A DNA stretch of 64,000 nt from Persicobacter psychrovividus (GCF_036492425.1 NZ_AP025292.1:2108001-2172000), one strand, 5' to 3'. Numbered from the stretch's first letter, positions 38,126-48,088 are shown. The notes: generated by a model not told the origin, from the letters alone. Made by a program: numbers and translations.

Positions 38126-39712
38126 CTACTGCCATTGCGGATGCGCAAAGGGGTGCAAGTCTTTTTTAGCCTTAATCAGTCTGTAAACATAAAAGTTACG
38201 GGACAACTTCCCTCCCCTTTTCACAGGAATGACCGTCGCCAGTTCCACCTGCTGAAAATGGTCAGCATACAGCCCTTCAGCATCTACAAACATGGTCGAA
38301 GGGGTAATATAATAGGCACTGTCTCCTTTTTTAAATCCGCCACGTGCTTCAGTAAGCCAGGCGTACTCATGGGTGTCGAGCAAATTACCTCCACCATACA
38401 TGTCAAACCCCAAAGGCGTGGCCACATAAAAGTCCAGGTGAGCAGCAGGAAACCATTTTTGGCTCATCATCTTGTTGCCGAGGTACTTCCCATTTTCCTT
38501 CTCTTTTTTTATAAATGCCGCAAAGGGCGCACGCAAATCTTTCCAGCCATGCATATCAAGGGTTACATCTCCCCGCCCGATACGTGTGGGTGCTGTTTCA
38601 TGCGACAGCGGCACAATGCCTGTATTAATATCGATGATACCCACCACAAAAATAAAAAGGATCAGGCCTACCGACCATTTCAACACCGCAGGGTAGAGCA
38701 CCTCTTGGCTGTTTTTACGCTCCCGCAGCCAAATTGCGGCCAGCAACATCAGGCTGAAAAACCCAGGACTTGTCCAGTGGGGCAAAATCTGCTTGAACAA
38801 TGCCACTCCCGTAAACAAGAGCACCAGGGGCAGCCCCATGTAAATCAATACTTTTCGCAAAGGGTCAATCGTCAACTTTTTTCGCTGAGCAGCAACAAGG
38901 GCAATAATACACAAAACGGAATTGATGGGATTGTTATAGGCAATCTGCCCCAATACCGCCTGCATCAAAAACAATGGCCTAACTCCCGTATTTGGATCTA
39001 CCCGTTCACCGTGAAAAGTAAAACTGATAAATGCATTCTGATAATTCCAGTACAGCACAGGAGAGAAAATCAGAATACTCAAAATACCCGCAGCATACAG
39101 CTCCCAGCGCAACCACCAGCGCCAATTATTAAAACTGATATACAACAAGGCACCCATCCACAGAAACACCCCGTGGTATTTACTATACATCGCCAAGCCC
39201 GTCCAAAGCCCTGCCAGCAGCAGTTGCTTGCCATGGTCGTCCTGCTGCCGATTTTCATCAAAAGCCTTAATAAAAGCAAACAGCCCCAGGAGCCAGAACA
39301 AAGACTGCGGCGTATCGGGGAGAATAAAAGTTCCCGCAATAATACTGCAATAAACCGAGCCTACATAAAGCAAGGCAGCGTACCAGCCTGTCAGCTCATC
39401 TTTCAGGTATTTACCGATATTGAAAAAGACCACGATGTTCACCGAGCCAATCAATAGCGCCCCACCGCGAATAAACACTTCATTGGTAAAATTCAAATTC
39501 AGGCTGCTGAGCCGTATAAGCCAGCCCACCAAAGGGGGGTGATCAAAATGGCTGATATCAGGCAGCACGGCATACGTCCAATAATACACCTCATCGTTAC
39601 CCAAAGCGGTAAAATGAGCAATACAGAGTCGGATTAAAAAAGAAATACCAACAAGTATTCCCAGTCGCTTTGGCCAATTGATGGCACTCAGTTGGTTTTC
39701 GGAACTATTCAT
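38126..39712 (-). CDS. Membrane glycosyltransferase, GT39/PMT-ArnT type
   Basis: A 528-residue integral membrane protein with about ten to twelve helices. The diagnostic start is LIRLCIAHFTALGNDEVYYWTYAV, read in two blocks, with the conserved acidic pair (DE) of the first loop, then SHFDHPPLVGWLIRL, as in PMT_2/ArnT-like enzymes that use polyprenyl-phosphate sugars. A periplasmic C-terminal domain of about 130 residues follows (for example DMYGGGNLLDTHEYAWL). It probably glycosylates a lipid or protein on the periplasmic side; the acceptor is unknown. It is alone on this strand, 81 bp from the hypothetical gene. Confidence 0.87.
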   Translation of the reverse strand: MNSSENQLSAINWPKRLGILVGISFLIRLCIAHFTALGNDEVYYWTYAVLPDISHFDHPPLVGWLIRLSSLNLNFTNEVFIRGGALLIGSVNIVVFFNIGKYLKDELTGWYAALLYVGSVYCSIIAGTFILPDTPQSLFWLLGLFAFIKAFDENRQQDDHGKQLLLAGLWTGLAMYSKYHGVFLWMGALLYISFNNWRWWLRWELYAAGILSILIFSPVLYWNYQNAFISFTFHGERVDPNTGVRPLFLMQAVLGQIAYNNPINSVLCIIALVAAQRKKLTIDPLRKVLIYMGLPLVLLFTGVALFKQILPHWTSPGFFSLMLLAAIWLRERKNSQEVLYPAVLKWSVGLILFIFVVGIIDINTGIVPLSHETAPTRIGRGDVTLDMHGWKDLRAPFAAFIKKEKENGKYLGNKMMSQKWFPAAHLDFYVATPLGFDMYGGGNLLDTHEYAWLTEARGGFKKGDSAYYITPSTMFVDAEGLYADHFQQVELATVIPVKRGGKLSRNFYVYRLIKAKKDLHPFAHPQWQ

Positions 39713-39890
39713 GCCCGCAAAAATAAGAGAAATGCGACGATCCTGAATATTAAAATATGAAAATTATTCTCTGTGCAGCTACCTATTTCATCTCTTGGCT
39801 TGCGCAGCTACTACCGATAAAAGTGAAAAATCAAGACAAATAGTCGTATATTTGCAAGCGCAATTTTTAAATCGATCGAACTGAATCCAC

Positions 39891-40700
39891 ATGAATATAG
39901 ATAATCTGTTTCAAGAAGGCCTTGCCGAAGCTCAGAAAAACAAGCTTCCCGAAGCCATCAAGAAATTTAATCAGGCATTACTTCTCGACCCAAATCATGA
40001 GTTGAGCCGTGTGAACCGTGCCATTGCCCTCGGAAAAAACAAACAATATCAGGAGGCAGCGCAGGATTACGCCATGCTGATCAATGCCAGCCCTTTCAAT
40101 GCCCAGTATTATGGCGACCGTGCCGTTTGTTTTTTTATGCTCAAGCAGCACGACAAGGCCATGAAGGATTTCGACAAAGCCGTATCCCTCGAACCGTCGA
40201 ACCCTTACCGCTATTCTTCAAGAGCTTTCATCAAGGAACGCCTCAAGGATTATGACGGTGCCATTGCTGATTACGACAAGGCCATCGCCCTTGACCCAGA
40301 AGATGCCGTAGCGCATAACAACCGCGGCATGATCCTCGAAAATATGGGCAGAATGAAAGATGCCCAGAAAAGTTATCAGGAAGCTGATGAACTCAACAAG
40401 CCGCAGCGGTCGGCAGAGGACCAAAAGGCAATAGAGGAAGCCGAGGAGATTGAGGTCAAGCAGAAAAATGGAAAGATCGCCATTGCCAAACCTCAAAAAA
40501 ATAAGGAGAAAAAAACCAAAGCACCCAAGCCTCAGCCAAAGGCTGCCGAGGTGGTTATTCCTGCCTCAGAGGTTGAACAGCCGAAAACCGTTACCCTTTC
40601 GCACCTGTTCAAAACCCTCAAGGAGATCCTCACAAATGCCGAAACCAGGGATGAGTTTCTGCTGTTTGTCAAATCGATTTTCACTAAAAAGAAATCCTGA
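39891..40700 (+). CDS. Cytoplasmic TPR protein with a Lys-rich linker
   Basis: A 269-residue protein. Four TPR units fill residues 1-150 (LFQEGLAEAQKNKLPEAIKK, RAIALGKNKQYQEAAQDYAM, AVCFFMLKQHDKAMKDFDKA, YDGAIADYDKAIALDPEDAV). A Lys/Pro/Glu-rich linker (150-225) and a short C-terminal helix pair follow (LKEILTNAETRDEFLLFVKS). No signal peptide is seen. It lies 82 bp upstream of another TPR gene and then smc on the same strand. Function is unknown. Confidence 0.82.
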   Translation: MNIDNLFQEGLAEAQKNKLPEAIKKFNQALLLDPNHELSRVNRAIALGKNKQYQEAAQDYAMLINASPFNAQYYGDRAVCFFMLKQHDKAMKDFDKAVSLEPSNPYRYSSRAFIKERLKDYDGAIADYDKAIALDPEDAVAHNNRGMILENMGRMKDAQKSYQEADELNKPQRSAEDQKAIEEAEEIEVKQKNGKIAIAKPQKNKEKKTKAPKPQPKAAEVVIPASEVEQPKTVTLSHLFKTLKEILTNAETRDEFLLFVKSIFTKKKS

Positions 40701-40782
40701 TTTGAAATGCTAAAAAGCGTTAAAACCGCCATTTTCTGAGGATAATACATTATTTTAAGCATTCACAAATTTTTTAATCACC

Positions 40783-41532
40783 ATGTTCAGCAAGCTGAAA
40801 TTTATATCTTTTGACCAATCTGCCCACCCCTTCGCCAGCATACTGTTGTTGATGCTTGCTTGGTGTTTATTTCAACCAACCAATGCGCAGGCGCAGTATT
40901 ATCAGGGACAGGATTATCGTTTCAGCCCCGAGGTGGTTAAGTGGGTAACCCTGGGCAAGCAGTACATGGATAAGCAAGACTACCCCAATGCCAACATTGC
41001 CTTTCGTCGGGCATTGGCCACCAAGGATGTCCTGCCCACTGATATGGCCTATCTGTTTGCCGAAACCCTCTATCAGATTGACCAGTATAAGAATGCACAA
41101 AATTTTGTGGAAAAATACATTGGCCTCGAAGGTGAAAAAGGACACTATTACCCTGCAGCCATTGCGCTGAAACAAAAGATTCAAAGCAAATTGCAAGTCA
41201 TTATCGACTGTAAATATTGTAATGCCCTCGGCTACCGACTCAAAGCCTGCGCCGAATGTAGCGGTAAAGGCACCCTCGACCAGTCCTGCCCCCGCTGCCA
41301 TGGCGTTGGCAAAGAACGCTGCCGAGCATGTCAGGGGCAAGGGGTAAAAATTACCGTCAATCAGTTTGGGCTGAACGAATATGCCATCTGCCAGATATGC
41401 AACAACACCGGATTTGCCCCCTGCTCCCTATGCAACGGTGCAAAGCGCGTCCATGCGGCCTGCCCAGTATGTTTAGGTTCAGGGACTGTACCCACGCAGG
41501 AAATCTGTGACCACCAACCTCATACTCACTAA
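40783..41532 (+). CDS. Exported TPR protein with DnaJ-type zinc-finger motifs
   Basis: A 249-residue protein with a signal peptide near residues 17-38 (SILLLMLAWCLFQPTNAQAQ), a TPR-like region (residues 45-130: YMDKQDYPNANIAFRRALAT, AETLYQIDQYKNAQNFVEKY) and a Cys-rich C-terminal third. The latter holds CxxCxGxG-like repeats: CKYCNALG, CAECSGKG, CPRCHGVG, CRACQGQG, CQICNNTG, CSLCNGAK and CPVCLGSG. This resembles the zinc-binding domain of DnaJ but without a J domain. Export is inferred from the signal peptide, so it may be a periplasmic chaperone-like or redox-sensitive protein. It is 29 bp upstream of smc. Confidence 0.82.
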   Translation: MFSKLKFISFDQSAHPFASILLLMLAWCLFQPTNAQAQYYQGQDYRFSPEVVKWVTLGKQYMDKQDYPNANIAFRRALATKDVLPTDMAYLFAETLYQIDQYKNAQNFVEKYIGLEGEKGHYYPAAIALKQKIQSKLQVIIDCKYCNALGYRLKACAECSGKGTLDQSCPRCHGVGKERCRACQGQGVKITVNQFGLNEYAICQICNNTGFAPCSLCNGAKRVHAACPVCLGSGTVPTQEICDHQPHTH

Positions 41533-41561
41533 AAAATCAGCATAGCGCAGAAGAATAAAAA

Positions 41562-44500
41562 ATGCAATTAACGTCCTTAGAAATAAAAGGCTTCAAGAGC
41601 TTTGGTGATCGTATAGAGATTAACTTCAACGAAGGCATCACGGGGATCGTTGGCCCCAACGGTTGCGGGAAGTCCAATGTTATTGACGCCATCCGATGGG
41701 TGCTCGGCGAGCAGAAAACCAGTGCCCTGCGCTCAGAAAAAATGGAGAATATCCTTTTTAATGGCAGCAAACAGCGAAAGCCGACCAATATGGCGGAGGT
41801 GTCACTGACTTTCAAAAACACCAAAAACCTGCTCCCTACGGAATACAACACCGTTACGATCAGCAGACGTTACTACCGAAGCGGCGACAGTGAATACCTG
41901 CTCAATGGCGTTACTTGCCGACTCAAAGACATTCACGGGCTCTTCCTCGACACGGGAATTACCGCCAACTCCTACGCCATTATTGAGCTCAGAATGGTTG
42001 AAGAGCTCCTTAATGACAAAGAAAATGCCCGAAGGGGGTTATTTGAAGAGGCTGCGGGCATTTCAAAGTTCAAGGTTCGGAGGAAAGAAACCATGCGTAA
42101 ACTTCGCGATACTGATGCGGACCTTGAGCGTGTGGACGATCTTCTGGCGGAAATTGAAAAAAATATGCGCTCCCTCGAACGGCAGGCAAAAACCGCCCAG
42201 CGCTATTTTAAGCTGAAGGAGGATTACCGCAAGTGGAGCCTTTCCCTTGCCTGCCTGGAGATTGTCGATCTGCGCGATCAATTTTTACGGGCCACGCAGG
42301 AATTACAAACGGCCTCTGATCAGCGGACTGCCCTTTCAAGCCAAATGGCCCTGAAAACCGCCACCATCGAGGAGCAAAAAGCCATTTTAACAGACACAGA
42401 GCACGCCCTGAAAAACCAGCAGACGGCCTTGAATCAGCAGGTCAATAAAATCAGGGATTACCAAAGTGCGCAACATGTGGCTTTGGAGAAAAAAAGATTA
42501 CTGACCGAAAGGGCCGAGCAATTGCAGCAACAATGTGAGGAACTGATGGAGCAGCAGGCCATGAATGAGCAACAAACTCAAGCAACAAACATGAGTCTGC
42601 AATCCAGTGAACGGCAGTTCAACGACAGCGAAATGCAACGCTCGCAACTGGAGCAGCAGAAAAATCAGCTCAAAGCACAGGTCGATGAGTACAAACAGAA
42701 AATGACCTCTGCCATTTCAGCAGAAAAGGCCAGTCAGCAACGATTGTATCAGGCACAAAAAGCACTGGAAGTCGCCAAAGTACAGCAATCGGCACTCAAG
42801 CAGGAGCTTGAAAAAAACGCCGCTCAGGAGCAGCAGCAGAAAAGCGAACTGAGCACTTTTGAACAGGCGCTCTTGCAGCTCGATCAGGAGCACGAGGCGC
42901 AGCACAAAGCCATCACCGCGCTTGAAGCGGAAGAACGACAACTGAAAGAAAGCATTGCGGAGCAGCAACAGGTTGCCGAAGGTTTGCGCGAGCAGGTTCG
43001 GAACGCCAATCGAATACTCGATGCCAAAACCAATGAATTACAGCTCAAGCAATCTATTATGGAGAATCTTGAGGGCTACCCAGAAGCGCTCCAGTGTCTG
43101 CGTCAGCAGTCTGCATGGTCCGAAGGGCCTGCGCCACTACTGTCTGAAATTGTGGATGCACCGAAACAATATCACCCAGCGCTTTCCGCTTTCCTTGAAC
43201 CGTTCATGCACTATTTTGTCGTGCAAACGCAAGCCGAAGCCATGGCAGCCATTCAGCTTTTAAAATCAGCAGAAAAAGGCAAAGCCAACTTCTTCATCCT
43301 CGATAACATCAGTGGCGCCCCAGTCGGAACACCATTGCCTGCCTGTACCCTTGCCGCTGAGGTCGCGGTCTGCGATTCCACTTATAAACCACTCCTCGAA
43401 CTCCTGCTTCATGGAGTGTATTTTGTCGCCCACCGACAGCAAATTCCGCTCGACACGCCAGGCATTTTCATCACCAATGAGGGGGATTTTATTCAGAAAA
43501 AGTTCAGCATCGGCGGAGGCGCCATAAATGCCGAACAAAATAGCCATTTGGGAAGTGGCCGCCAGATAGAGCAGCTCACCAAATTAATTGCCCAGCTTAG
43601 GGAACAGCTCAAGACCAATGAGGATGCTCTTGAAACGACCGAGCAGGAAATTCATGCCCTGCAGTCGGCATCAAAAGCCGAACAGCTCTCCGATTCAAAA
43701 ATTGCACTGGGGATTTTAGCGCAGGAGCGGGCCGTAGCCAAAAGCCGCTTCGAGCAAACACAGCAACTCATCAGTCAGGGAGACAATAATCGACAGGAGG
43801 TGGAGGAAAAGCTGGGTATGCTCGCCGAAGAAATTGCCCTGCGAACTCCTCAGCTTGAAGAGGAGCAGCAGAAAATTCTTGAATTACAGGAGGAAGCTGA
43901 AATTTTTGAGGAAGATCACGAGCGTATTTATGAAGATTACCAACGTGTAGAAAGTCAATTTAATACTGTAAACCTTGAGTTTCACAAGCTGGAACATCGT
44001 ATGGAAAACACGCTTCAGCAACTCGAACAACTGGAGCAGCTATCGCTAAAATTGAAAAAATCCGTTCAGCAGCAAAAGCAGGAACTGGAGAAAAACCGAC
44101 GGGAACAGGAAGCGGTAAATGCCTATGACACGGGTGATGACGAGGTTCTGGATGCCCTTAATGCCGAACGCACGCAAATGGAGGAAGAGCTCACCCGCAT
44201 GGAAAAAAACTATGGGCAGGCGCGCAGTCAGGTTGAATTGGAAGAGGGGGAACTGAAGCAATATCAGCGTGAAAAAGAGGTTGCTGATGAACTGATGCTG
44301 AAATATTCTCATTTGCTGAATGAAACCAAAATGGCCATGAGTGCCACTAAAGAACGCCTGAGCGTAGAGTTTGAGGTCGATCTTGAGCAATTATTGGAGG
44401 AAGATCAGTCGGAAACCGAAGAAGAAGAACAGATCACCGACCTTGAATTGCTGAAGCAAAAAGTTGCTGAGACCAAAGACAAGCTGGCTAAAGTCGGGCC

Positions 44501-45113
44501 GATCAACCCCTTGGCCGTAGAGGCTTTCGATGAAATCAAGACCCGATATCAGTTCATCACCGAACAAAAAGAAGATTTGGAGGCTGCAAAAACCTCTCTG
44601 ATGGAAACCATTGGGCATATTGATCAAACGGCTAAAGAGAATTTTATGCATGCTTTTGATCAGATCAAAACCAACTTTATTCGGGTTTTCAGGTCCCTGT
44701 TTACGGAAGAGGACGATTGTGACCTCAAACTCAGCGACCCAGAAAATCCGCTCGAGTCCAAGATCGACATTATTGCCAAACCAAAGGGAAAGCGGCCATT
44801 ATCGATCAGCCAGCTTTCAGGTGGGGAAAAAACACTTACGGCAACCTCCTTGCTGTTTGCGATCTACCTACTGAAGCCTGCGCCTTTTTGTATCTTTGAT
44901 GAGGTTGATGCCCCACTGGACGATGCCAATATCGACAAGTTCAACAACATCATCCGTACCTTTTCCAATGAGTCGCAGTTCATCATCGTTACTCACAACA
45001 AGCGAACGATGGCTTCGACAGACATTATGTATGGCGTCACTATGCTGGAACAGGGCGTTTCAAGAGTTGTCCCCGTAGATTTAAGGCCACTGACCGAACA
45101 GGTACCCGCATAA
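41562..45113 (+). CDS. smc: Chromosome segregation ATPase SMC
   Basis: A 1183-residue SMC protein that compacts and segregates chromosomes with ScpA/ScpB. The N-terminal ATPase half holds Walker A GPNGCGKSN (residues about 31-39) and the Q-loop region. Long coiled coils flank a hinge at about residues 500-640 (GYPEALQCLRQQSAWSEGPA to AMAAIQLLKSAEKGK). The C-terminal half holds the ABC signature LSGGEKTLTATSLLFAIYLL and Walker B CIFDEVDAPLDDAN. The coils are Gln/Glu-rich. Length is typical. The start 29 bp after the TPR-zinc gene and the terminator after it suggest a shared transcript. Confidence 0.96.
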   Translation: MQLTSLEIKGFKSFGDRIEINFNEGITGIVGPNGCGKSNVIDAIRWVLGEQKTSALRSEKMENILFNGSKQRKPTNMAEVSLTFKNTKNLLPTEYNTVTISRRYYRSGDSEYLLNGVTCRLKDIHGLFLDTGITANSYAIIELRMVEELLNDKENARRGLFEEAAGISKFKVRRKETMRKLRDTDADLERVDDLLAEIEKNMRSLERQAKTAQRYFKLKEDYRKWSLSLACLEIVDLRDQFLRATQELQTASDQRTALSSQMALKTATIEEQKAILTDTEHALKNQQTALNQQVNKIRDYQSAQHVALEKKRLLTERAEQLQQQCEELMEQQAMNEQQTQATNMSLQSSERQFNDSEMQRSQLEQQKNQLKAQVDEYKQKMTSAISAEKASQQRLYQAQKALEVAKVQQSALKQELEKNAAQEQQQKSELSTFEQALLQLDQEHEAQHKAITALEAEERQLKESIAEQQQVAEGLREQVRNANRILDAKTNELQLKQSIMENLEGYPEALQCLRQQSAWSEGPAPLLSEIVDAPKQYHPALSAFLEPFMHYFVVQTQAEAMAAIQLLKSAEKGKANFFILDNISGAPVGTPLPACTLAAEVAVCDSTYKPLLELLLHGVYFVAHRQQIPLDTPGIFITNEGDFIQKKFSIGGGAINAEQNSHLGSGRQIEQLTKLIAQLREQLKTNEDALETTEQEIHALQSASKAEQLSDSKIALGILAQERAVAKSRFEQTQQLISQGDNNRQEVEEKLGMLAEEIALRTPQLEEEQQKILELQEEAEIFEEDHERIYEDYQRVESQFNTVNLEFHKLEHRMENTLQQLEQLEQLSLKLKKSVQQQKQELEKNRREQEAVNAYDTGDDEVLDALNAERTQMEEELTRMEKNYGQARSQVELEEGELKQYQREKEVADELMLKYSHLLNETKMAMSATKERLSVEFEVDLEQLLEEDQSETEEEEQITDLELLKQKVAETKDKLAKVGPINPLAVEAFDEIKTRYQFITEQKEDLEAAKTSLMETIGHIDQTAKENFMHAFDQIKTNFIRVFRSLFTEEDDCDLKLSDPENPLESKIDIIAKPKGKRPLSISQLSGGEKTLTATSLLFAIYLLKPAPFCIFDEVDAPLDDANIDKFNNIIRTFSNESQFIIVTHNKRTMASTDIMYGVTMLEQGVSRVVPVDLRPLTEQVPA

Positions 45114-45118
45114 AACTC

Positions 45119-45153
45119 AAAAAAGGCGATCAACAACTGATCGCCTTTTTTTT
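45119..45153 (+). terminator. Intrinsic terminator of smc
   Basis: AAAAAGGCGATCA and TGATCGCCTTTTT form the stem, followed by further T. Confidence 0.9.
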
Positions 45154-45207
45154 GCACGTATTTAAAACGTTTGTAAAGTTAAAATTAGAGACTGCCATTT
45201 AACGTTT

Positions 45208-45385
45208 ACTGTATGTTTTCGTGGCTGAATTCAAGGTAGTGAAATTTCGGTTTACCGCGGAGTCAATCTGCAAGATTGACTTGCTAAATTTGTCCTCCGA
45301 ATCTAGTCAATCTTGCAGATTGACGGGATTTCTACGAAGAACCAAATTCTCGGAAACCACCAACCAGCCATGAAATATACAGCGT
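45208..45385. repeat. Long imperfect inverted repeat, MITE-like
   Basis: The inner arms are perfect: GTCAATCTGCAAGATTGAC (45264-45282) is the exact reverse complement of 45314-45332, and each arm is itself nearly palindromic. The outer ends also pair: ACTGTATGTTTTCGTGGCTG (45208-45227) with the reverse complement of 45365-45385 (CTGTATATTTCATGGCTG). Intermediate stretches pair partly (AATTTCGGTTTACC with AATTTGGTTCTTC). The whole 178 bp can fold into one hairpin. No ORF lies inside. Confidence 0.75.
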
Positions 45386-45398
45386 GTTGAAGGTTTTT

Positions 45399-46133
45399 TT
45401 ATTTTTTTGCCAGATAGATATACTCTTTAAGCGAGTCATTTTTGAAGTTTATCTTTCTTCTTTGAAACACTACCCAATTCAGTTTTTCTAATTCGTAAAT
45501 GTCGCTATCTACGAATGAGCCAATTTGTTTTTCAATCAGCAAGTTGTCGCTTGTTCCGTCTTTATAAAAATACGGAAGTTCATCTGCGAAATGTTGCCTG
45601 TTTTTAAAAAACTTAATTCCTGTATCTCTATCTATAACATAAAGCTTATCATCAGAATAACCTGGGTATAACTCACGCATTTTAGTCAAGTTCCTAGGTT
45701 TTCCTTCTCGCATGCGATGATACTGTTCCAGCATTTTAAGCTCAATATCATATATATCACCATAGTCAAGAAAGATTTGATCTTTAACAACAGCTTTAGT
45801 TCTAATTTTTATTCCATTTTCAATTAAACTATATCCAGTGAAATCAACCGTATAATTTATGACAACTATTAAGATTTTTGATTTAGGAAAGATGTCCACT
45901 AAATCACTTTCAAGGTCAGTTAAAGTATCTTCTTCACTTATGTTTTTGTAGAAAATCTGATCTAGAAAGATATATGTATTGCCATCAGAAAAAGTAACAC
46001 TCAAATCTTTTGGAGACAGGTTTGAAATTGAATTGGCTATTATTTTAGTTTTTAATTTCTTTGTATCCAGTTCATCTTCCGAAAATTCTCTCGGTAACGA
46101 GTTTATCAATATTCCGCAAATCTGATTTCCCAT
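45399..46133 (-). CDS. AT-rich orphan gene of unknown function
   Basis: A 244-residue protein that I do not recognise. It is Asp/Ile/Lys-rich, with no signal peptide or membrane helix (start MGNQICGILINSLPREFSED). A central beta-rich section (ILIVVINYTVDFTGYSLIEN) is followed by a charged helical part. The gene is much more AT-rich than its neighbours and sits directly against the inverted-repeat element at 45208-45385, which suggests recent acquisition. Its stop is near the end of that element. It could be an orphan immunity-type or mobile-cargo gene, but no motif supports any function. Confidence 0.6.
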   Translation of the reverse strand: MGNQICGILINSLPREFSEDELDTKKLKTKIIANSISNLSPKDLSVTFSDGNTYIFLDQIFYKNISEEDTLTDLESDLVDIFPKSKILIVVINYTVDFTGYSLIENGIKIRTKAVVKDQIFLDYGDIYDIELKMLEQYHRMREGKPRNLTKMRELYPGYSDDKLYVIDRDTGIKFFKNRQHFADELPYFYKDGTSDNLLIEKQIGSFVDSDIYELEKLNWVVFQRRKINFKNDSLKEYIYLAKK

Positions 46134-46194
46134 ATTTTAATTACCTACAACAAACCGCTATCGTCGAAAATCAAGTTAATTCCATTACAAGCAC

Positions 46195-47892
46195 TTATAT
46201 CTCACTCAACTTCATCTCAATCTTAGGCCCTTCAGGTGCGATAACCTGTTTTTTCAAAGGCTGTCCCCACTTCCATTTTGGGCTTACCTGAAAGATTTTC
46301 CCGCGGGAATCCACCACCAGTGACATCTGATTGATCACCTTTTCGTGCTGCTTCACCAACACCTTATAACGTGAGCCATATTCCAGATACGCCAGGCTGA
46401 CGGCAGAATAGGTGCGTTCTTTCCCCGACTCTACATTCATCAGGTAGATTTCGGTGTTCTTGGGCTTTTCACCCGCAGGGGTCAAAATCTCAAAGTACAA
46501 CTCCTGAATTTTGCGTCGCATTCTGATGTTTTTCACAAACACCTCAGGGTAACGCTTGGTATGCTGAAAATTGATAATCCCACGGTATGGCTGACAGGTG
46601 TTGGCCAGCACTTCAAACTGATATTTATTCCCCAAGGGCAAAGGTACGACCTCTGGCTGCTGCCCCGCCTCGAAAAAGGAAGAATGCACCAGCTGATTGC
46701 CAGTATAGATATTAATTTTGCCACTGGTAGAACGCTGATCCTTCACATCTGCCAGCGAAAACTGCACCTGAATATCAGAAGAAAGGGCGAAATTTTGCTT
46801 GACCTTTTTATAGGTCGTAATGGCCGAAAGGTCGAGCAAGGTATCCGCCTCCACATGGTTGGGGGCAAAGAAGGTCAGTTTGTATTTTTTCCCCGCAGGG
46901 GCAATCAGGCTGTAGAAGCCGTCATTCACATTATTTTGCGTTACCAGCACCTCCTGATTTTCCTCGATATCCACCAGGCGCATGGTTGCAGGAAGGTGCA
47001 TACCTATTTTTTTATCCTTCACATAACCCTGAACAAGCACCATAGGCGTTACTGGAAGGTCTTCAGGAATTTTCACCTGATAAAGCTGCTCGTCGACCAC
47101 CGTGTAAAGTTGCTCAAGGGTAATCGGTACGCCACCAAGAAAATCATCTTTGGGGGTATTGGCAAAACTCAGCGGTTGCGGTTTGCTCCACTGCCCTTCC
47201 TGGTTTTGAGCATAGTGAATATCATAACCACCAATTCCGTTGGGGGCTTTCAGGGACATCAGCATCGTTTGACCACCACGATAAAGCACGGGTCGCTGAA
47301 CATCATGTTCATTAAAAGCTGCGGCAACTTTTTTGGAAGCAGAAAACGACCCAACATTCACCCATTCCGACTGGTACAGGTTGTTTTTCCCCTCGCCAGT
47401 GTAGTCAAATTCTTCCCGGGTAAAATAAAGGGTTTTCCCATCCAGGCTTAAAGAAGGAGAGCCTTCCTTTTTCCAGCTGTTTACATCACCACTGATTGGT
47501 TTTGGCTTTTGCCAAACAGCACCAGAACGTTCACTGTAATAAATATCATAACTTGCGCCCCCTTTTGCTTTAGCGGAGAAAAACAGGTAATTGGCATCGT
47601 AACTGATGAAGGGATCTATGAGCGCATCAAAATCTCGGCTGATATGCGAAAGCTTGATCGGATCGCCCCATTTCCCATCCTCAGACCGAACCACCTCAAA
47701 TAGTTCTACTGCTCGTTTTTTCTTCCCTGCTGAAAGGTAAATCAGCACATTCCCTCCTGCTGAAACGGTTGCTCCAAACACTTTTTCCTTACTGCTGATA
47801 AAATCACCCATCAGGGTGATTTGGGCTTGCAAGGGCATAAAATTGAAGAGAAGGAGTATCAATGACAGCGGAAACAAAGCTTTCCTGACCAT
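46195..47892 (-). CDS. Exported PD40/WD40-like beta-propeller protein
   Basis: A 565-residue protein with a signal peptide (ALFPLSLILLLFNFMPLQAQ). PD40-type strands (DALIDPFISYDANYLFFSAK, GSPSLSLDGKTLYFTREEFD, RPVLYRGGQTMLMSLKAPNG) cover residues about 70-260, forming a beta-propeller. From about 285 a carboxypeptidase-regulatory-like beta-sandwich follows (VLVQGYVKDKKIGMHLPATM, NDGFYSLIAPAGKKYKLTFF). The architecture recalls the N-terminal half of PorE-like T9SS or OmpA-linked proteins, but no OmpA domain follows, so peptidoglycan binding is not supported. It is probably periplasmic or surface-located; the function is unknown. Confidence 0.8.
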   Translation of the reverse strand: MVRKALFPLSLILLLFNFMPLQAQITLMGDFISSKEKVFGATVSAGGNVLIYLSAGKKKRAVELFEVVRSEDGKWGDPIKLSHISRDFDALIDPFISYDANYLFFSAKAKGGASYDIYYSERSGAVWQKPKPISGDVNSWKKEGSPSLSLDGKTLYFTREEFDYTGEGKNNLYQSEWVNVGSFSASKKVAAAFNEHDVQRPVLYRGGQTMLMSLKAPNGIGGYDIHYAQNQEGQWSKPQPLSFANTPKDDFLGGVPITLEQLYTVVDEQLYQVKIPEDLPVTPMVLVQGYVKDKKIGMHLPATMRLVDIEENQEVLVTQNNVNDGFYSLIAPAGKKYKLTFFAPNHVEADTLLDLSAITTYKKVKQNFALSSDIQVQFSLADVKDQRSTSGKINIYTGNQLVHSSFFEAGQQPEVVPLPLGNKYQFEVLANTCQPYRGIINFQHTKRYPEVFVKNIRMRRKIQELYFEILTPAGEKPKNTEIYLMNVESGKERTYSAVSLAYLEYGSRYKVLVKQHEKVINQMSLVVDSRGKIFQVSPKWKWGQPLKKQVIAPEGPKIEMKLSEI

Positions 47893-48033
47893 AGGTTTGT
47901 AGTTGTGGTTGTACTTCAGTTGAATTAAATATCAAAGCTTGATACGTAATCAACAACTAAAAATTCAATAAATTTATGCAAAAATAACAATTTTAATGGA
48001 GACGCCCATCAATTTAGCGCGCATTGGTCATAA

Positions 48034-48070
48034 AAAAACCGAAGTGGTCATCACTTCGGTTTAATTTTTT
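48034..48070 (-). terminator. Intrinsic terminator of the pnt operon
   Basis: AAACCGAAGTG and CACTTCGGTTT form the stem with a 5-nt loop, with A/T-runs on both sides. It lies just downstream of pntB. Confidence 0.85.
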
Positions 48071-48088
48071 TTATAAAAAGGACGAATA

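Noticed and set aside
38135-39457. 440-aa plus-strand ORF opposite the GT39 gene
   Set aside because: It is an antisense shadow of the membrane glycosyltransferase frame, with low-complexity His/Arg/Gln-rich content and no recognisable domain.
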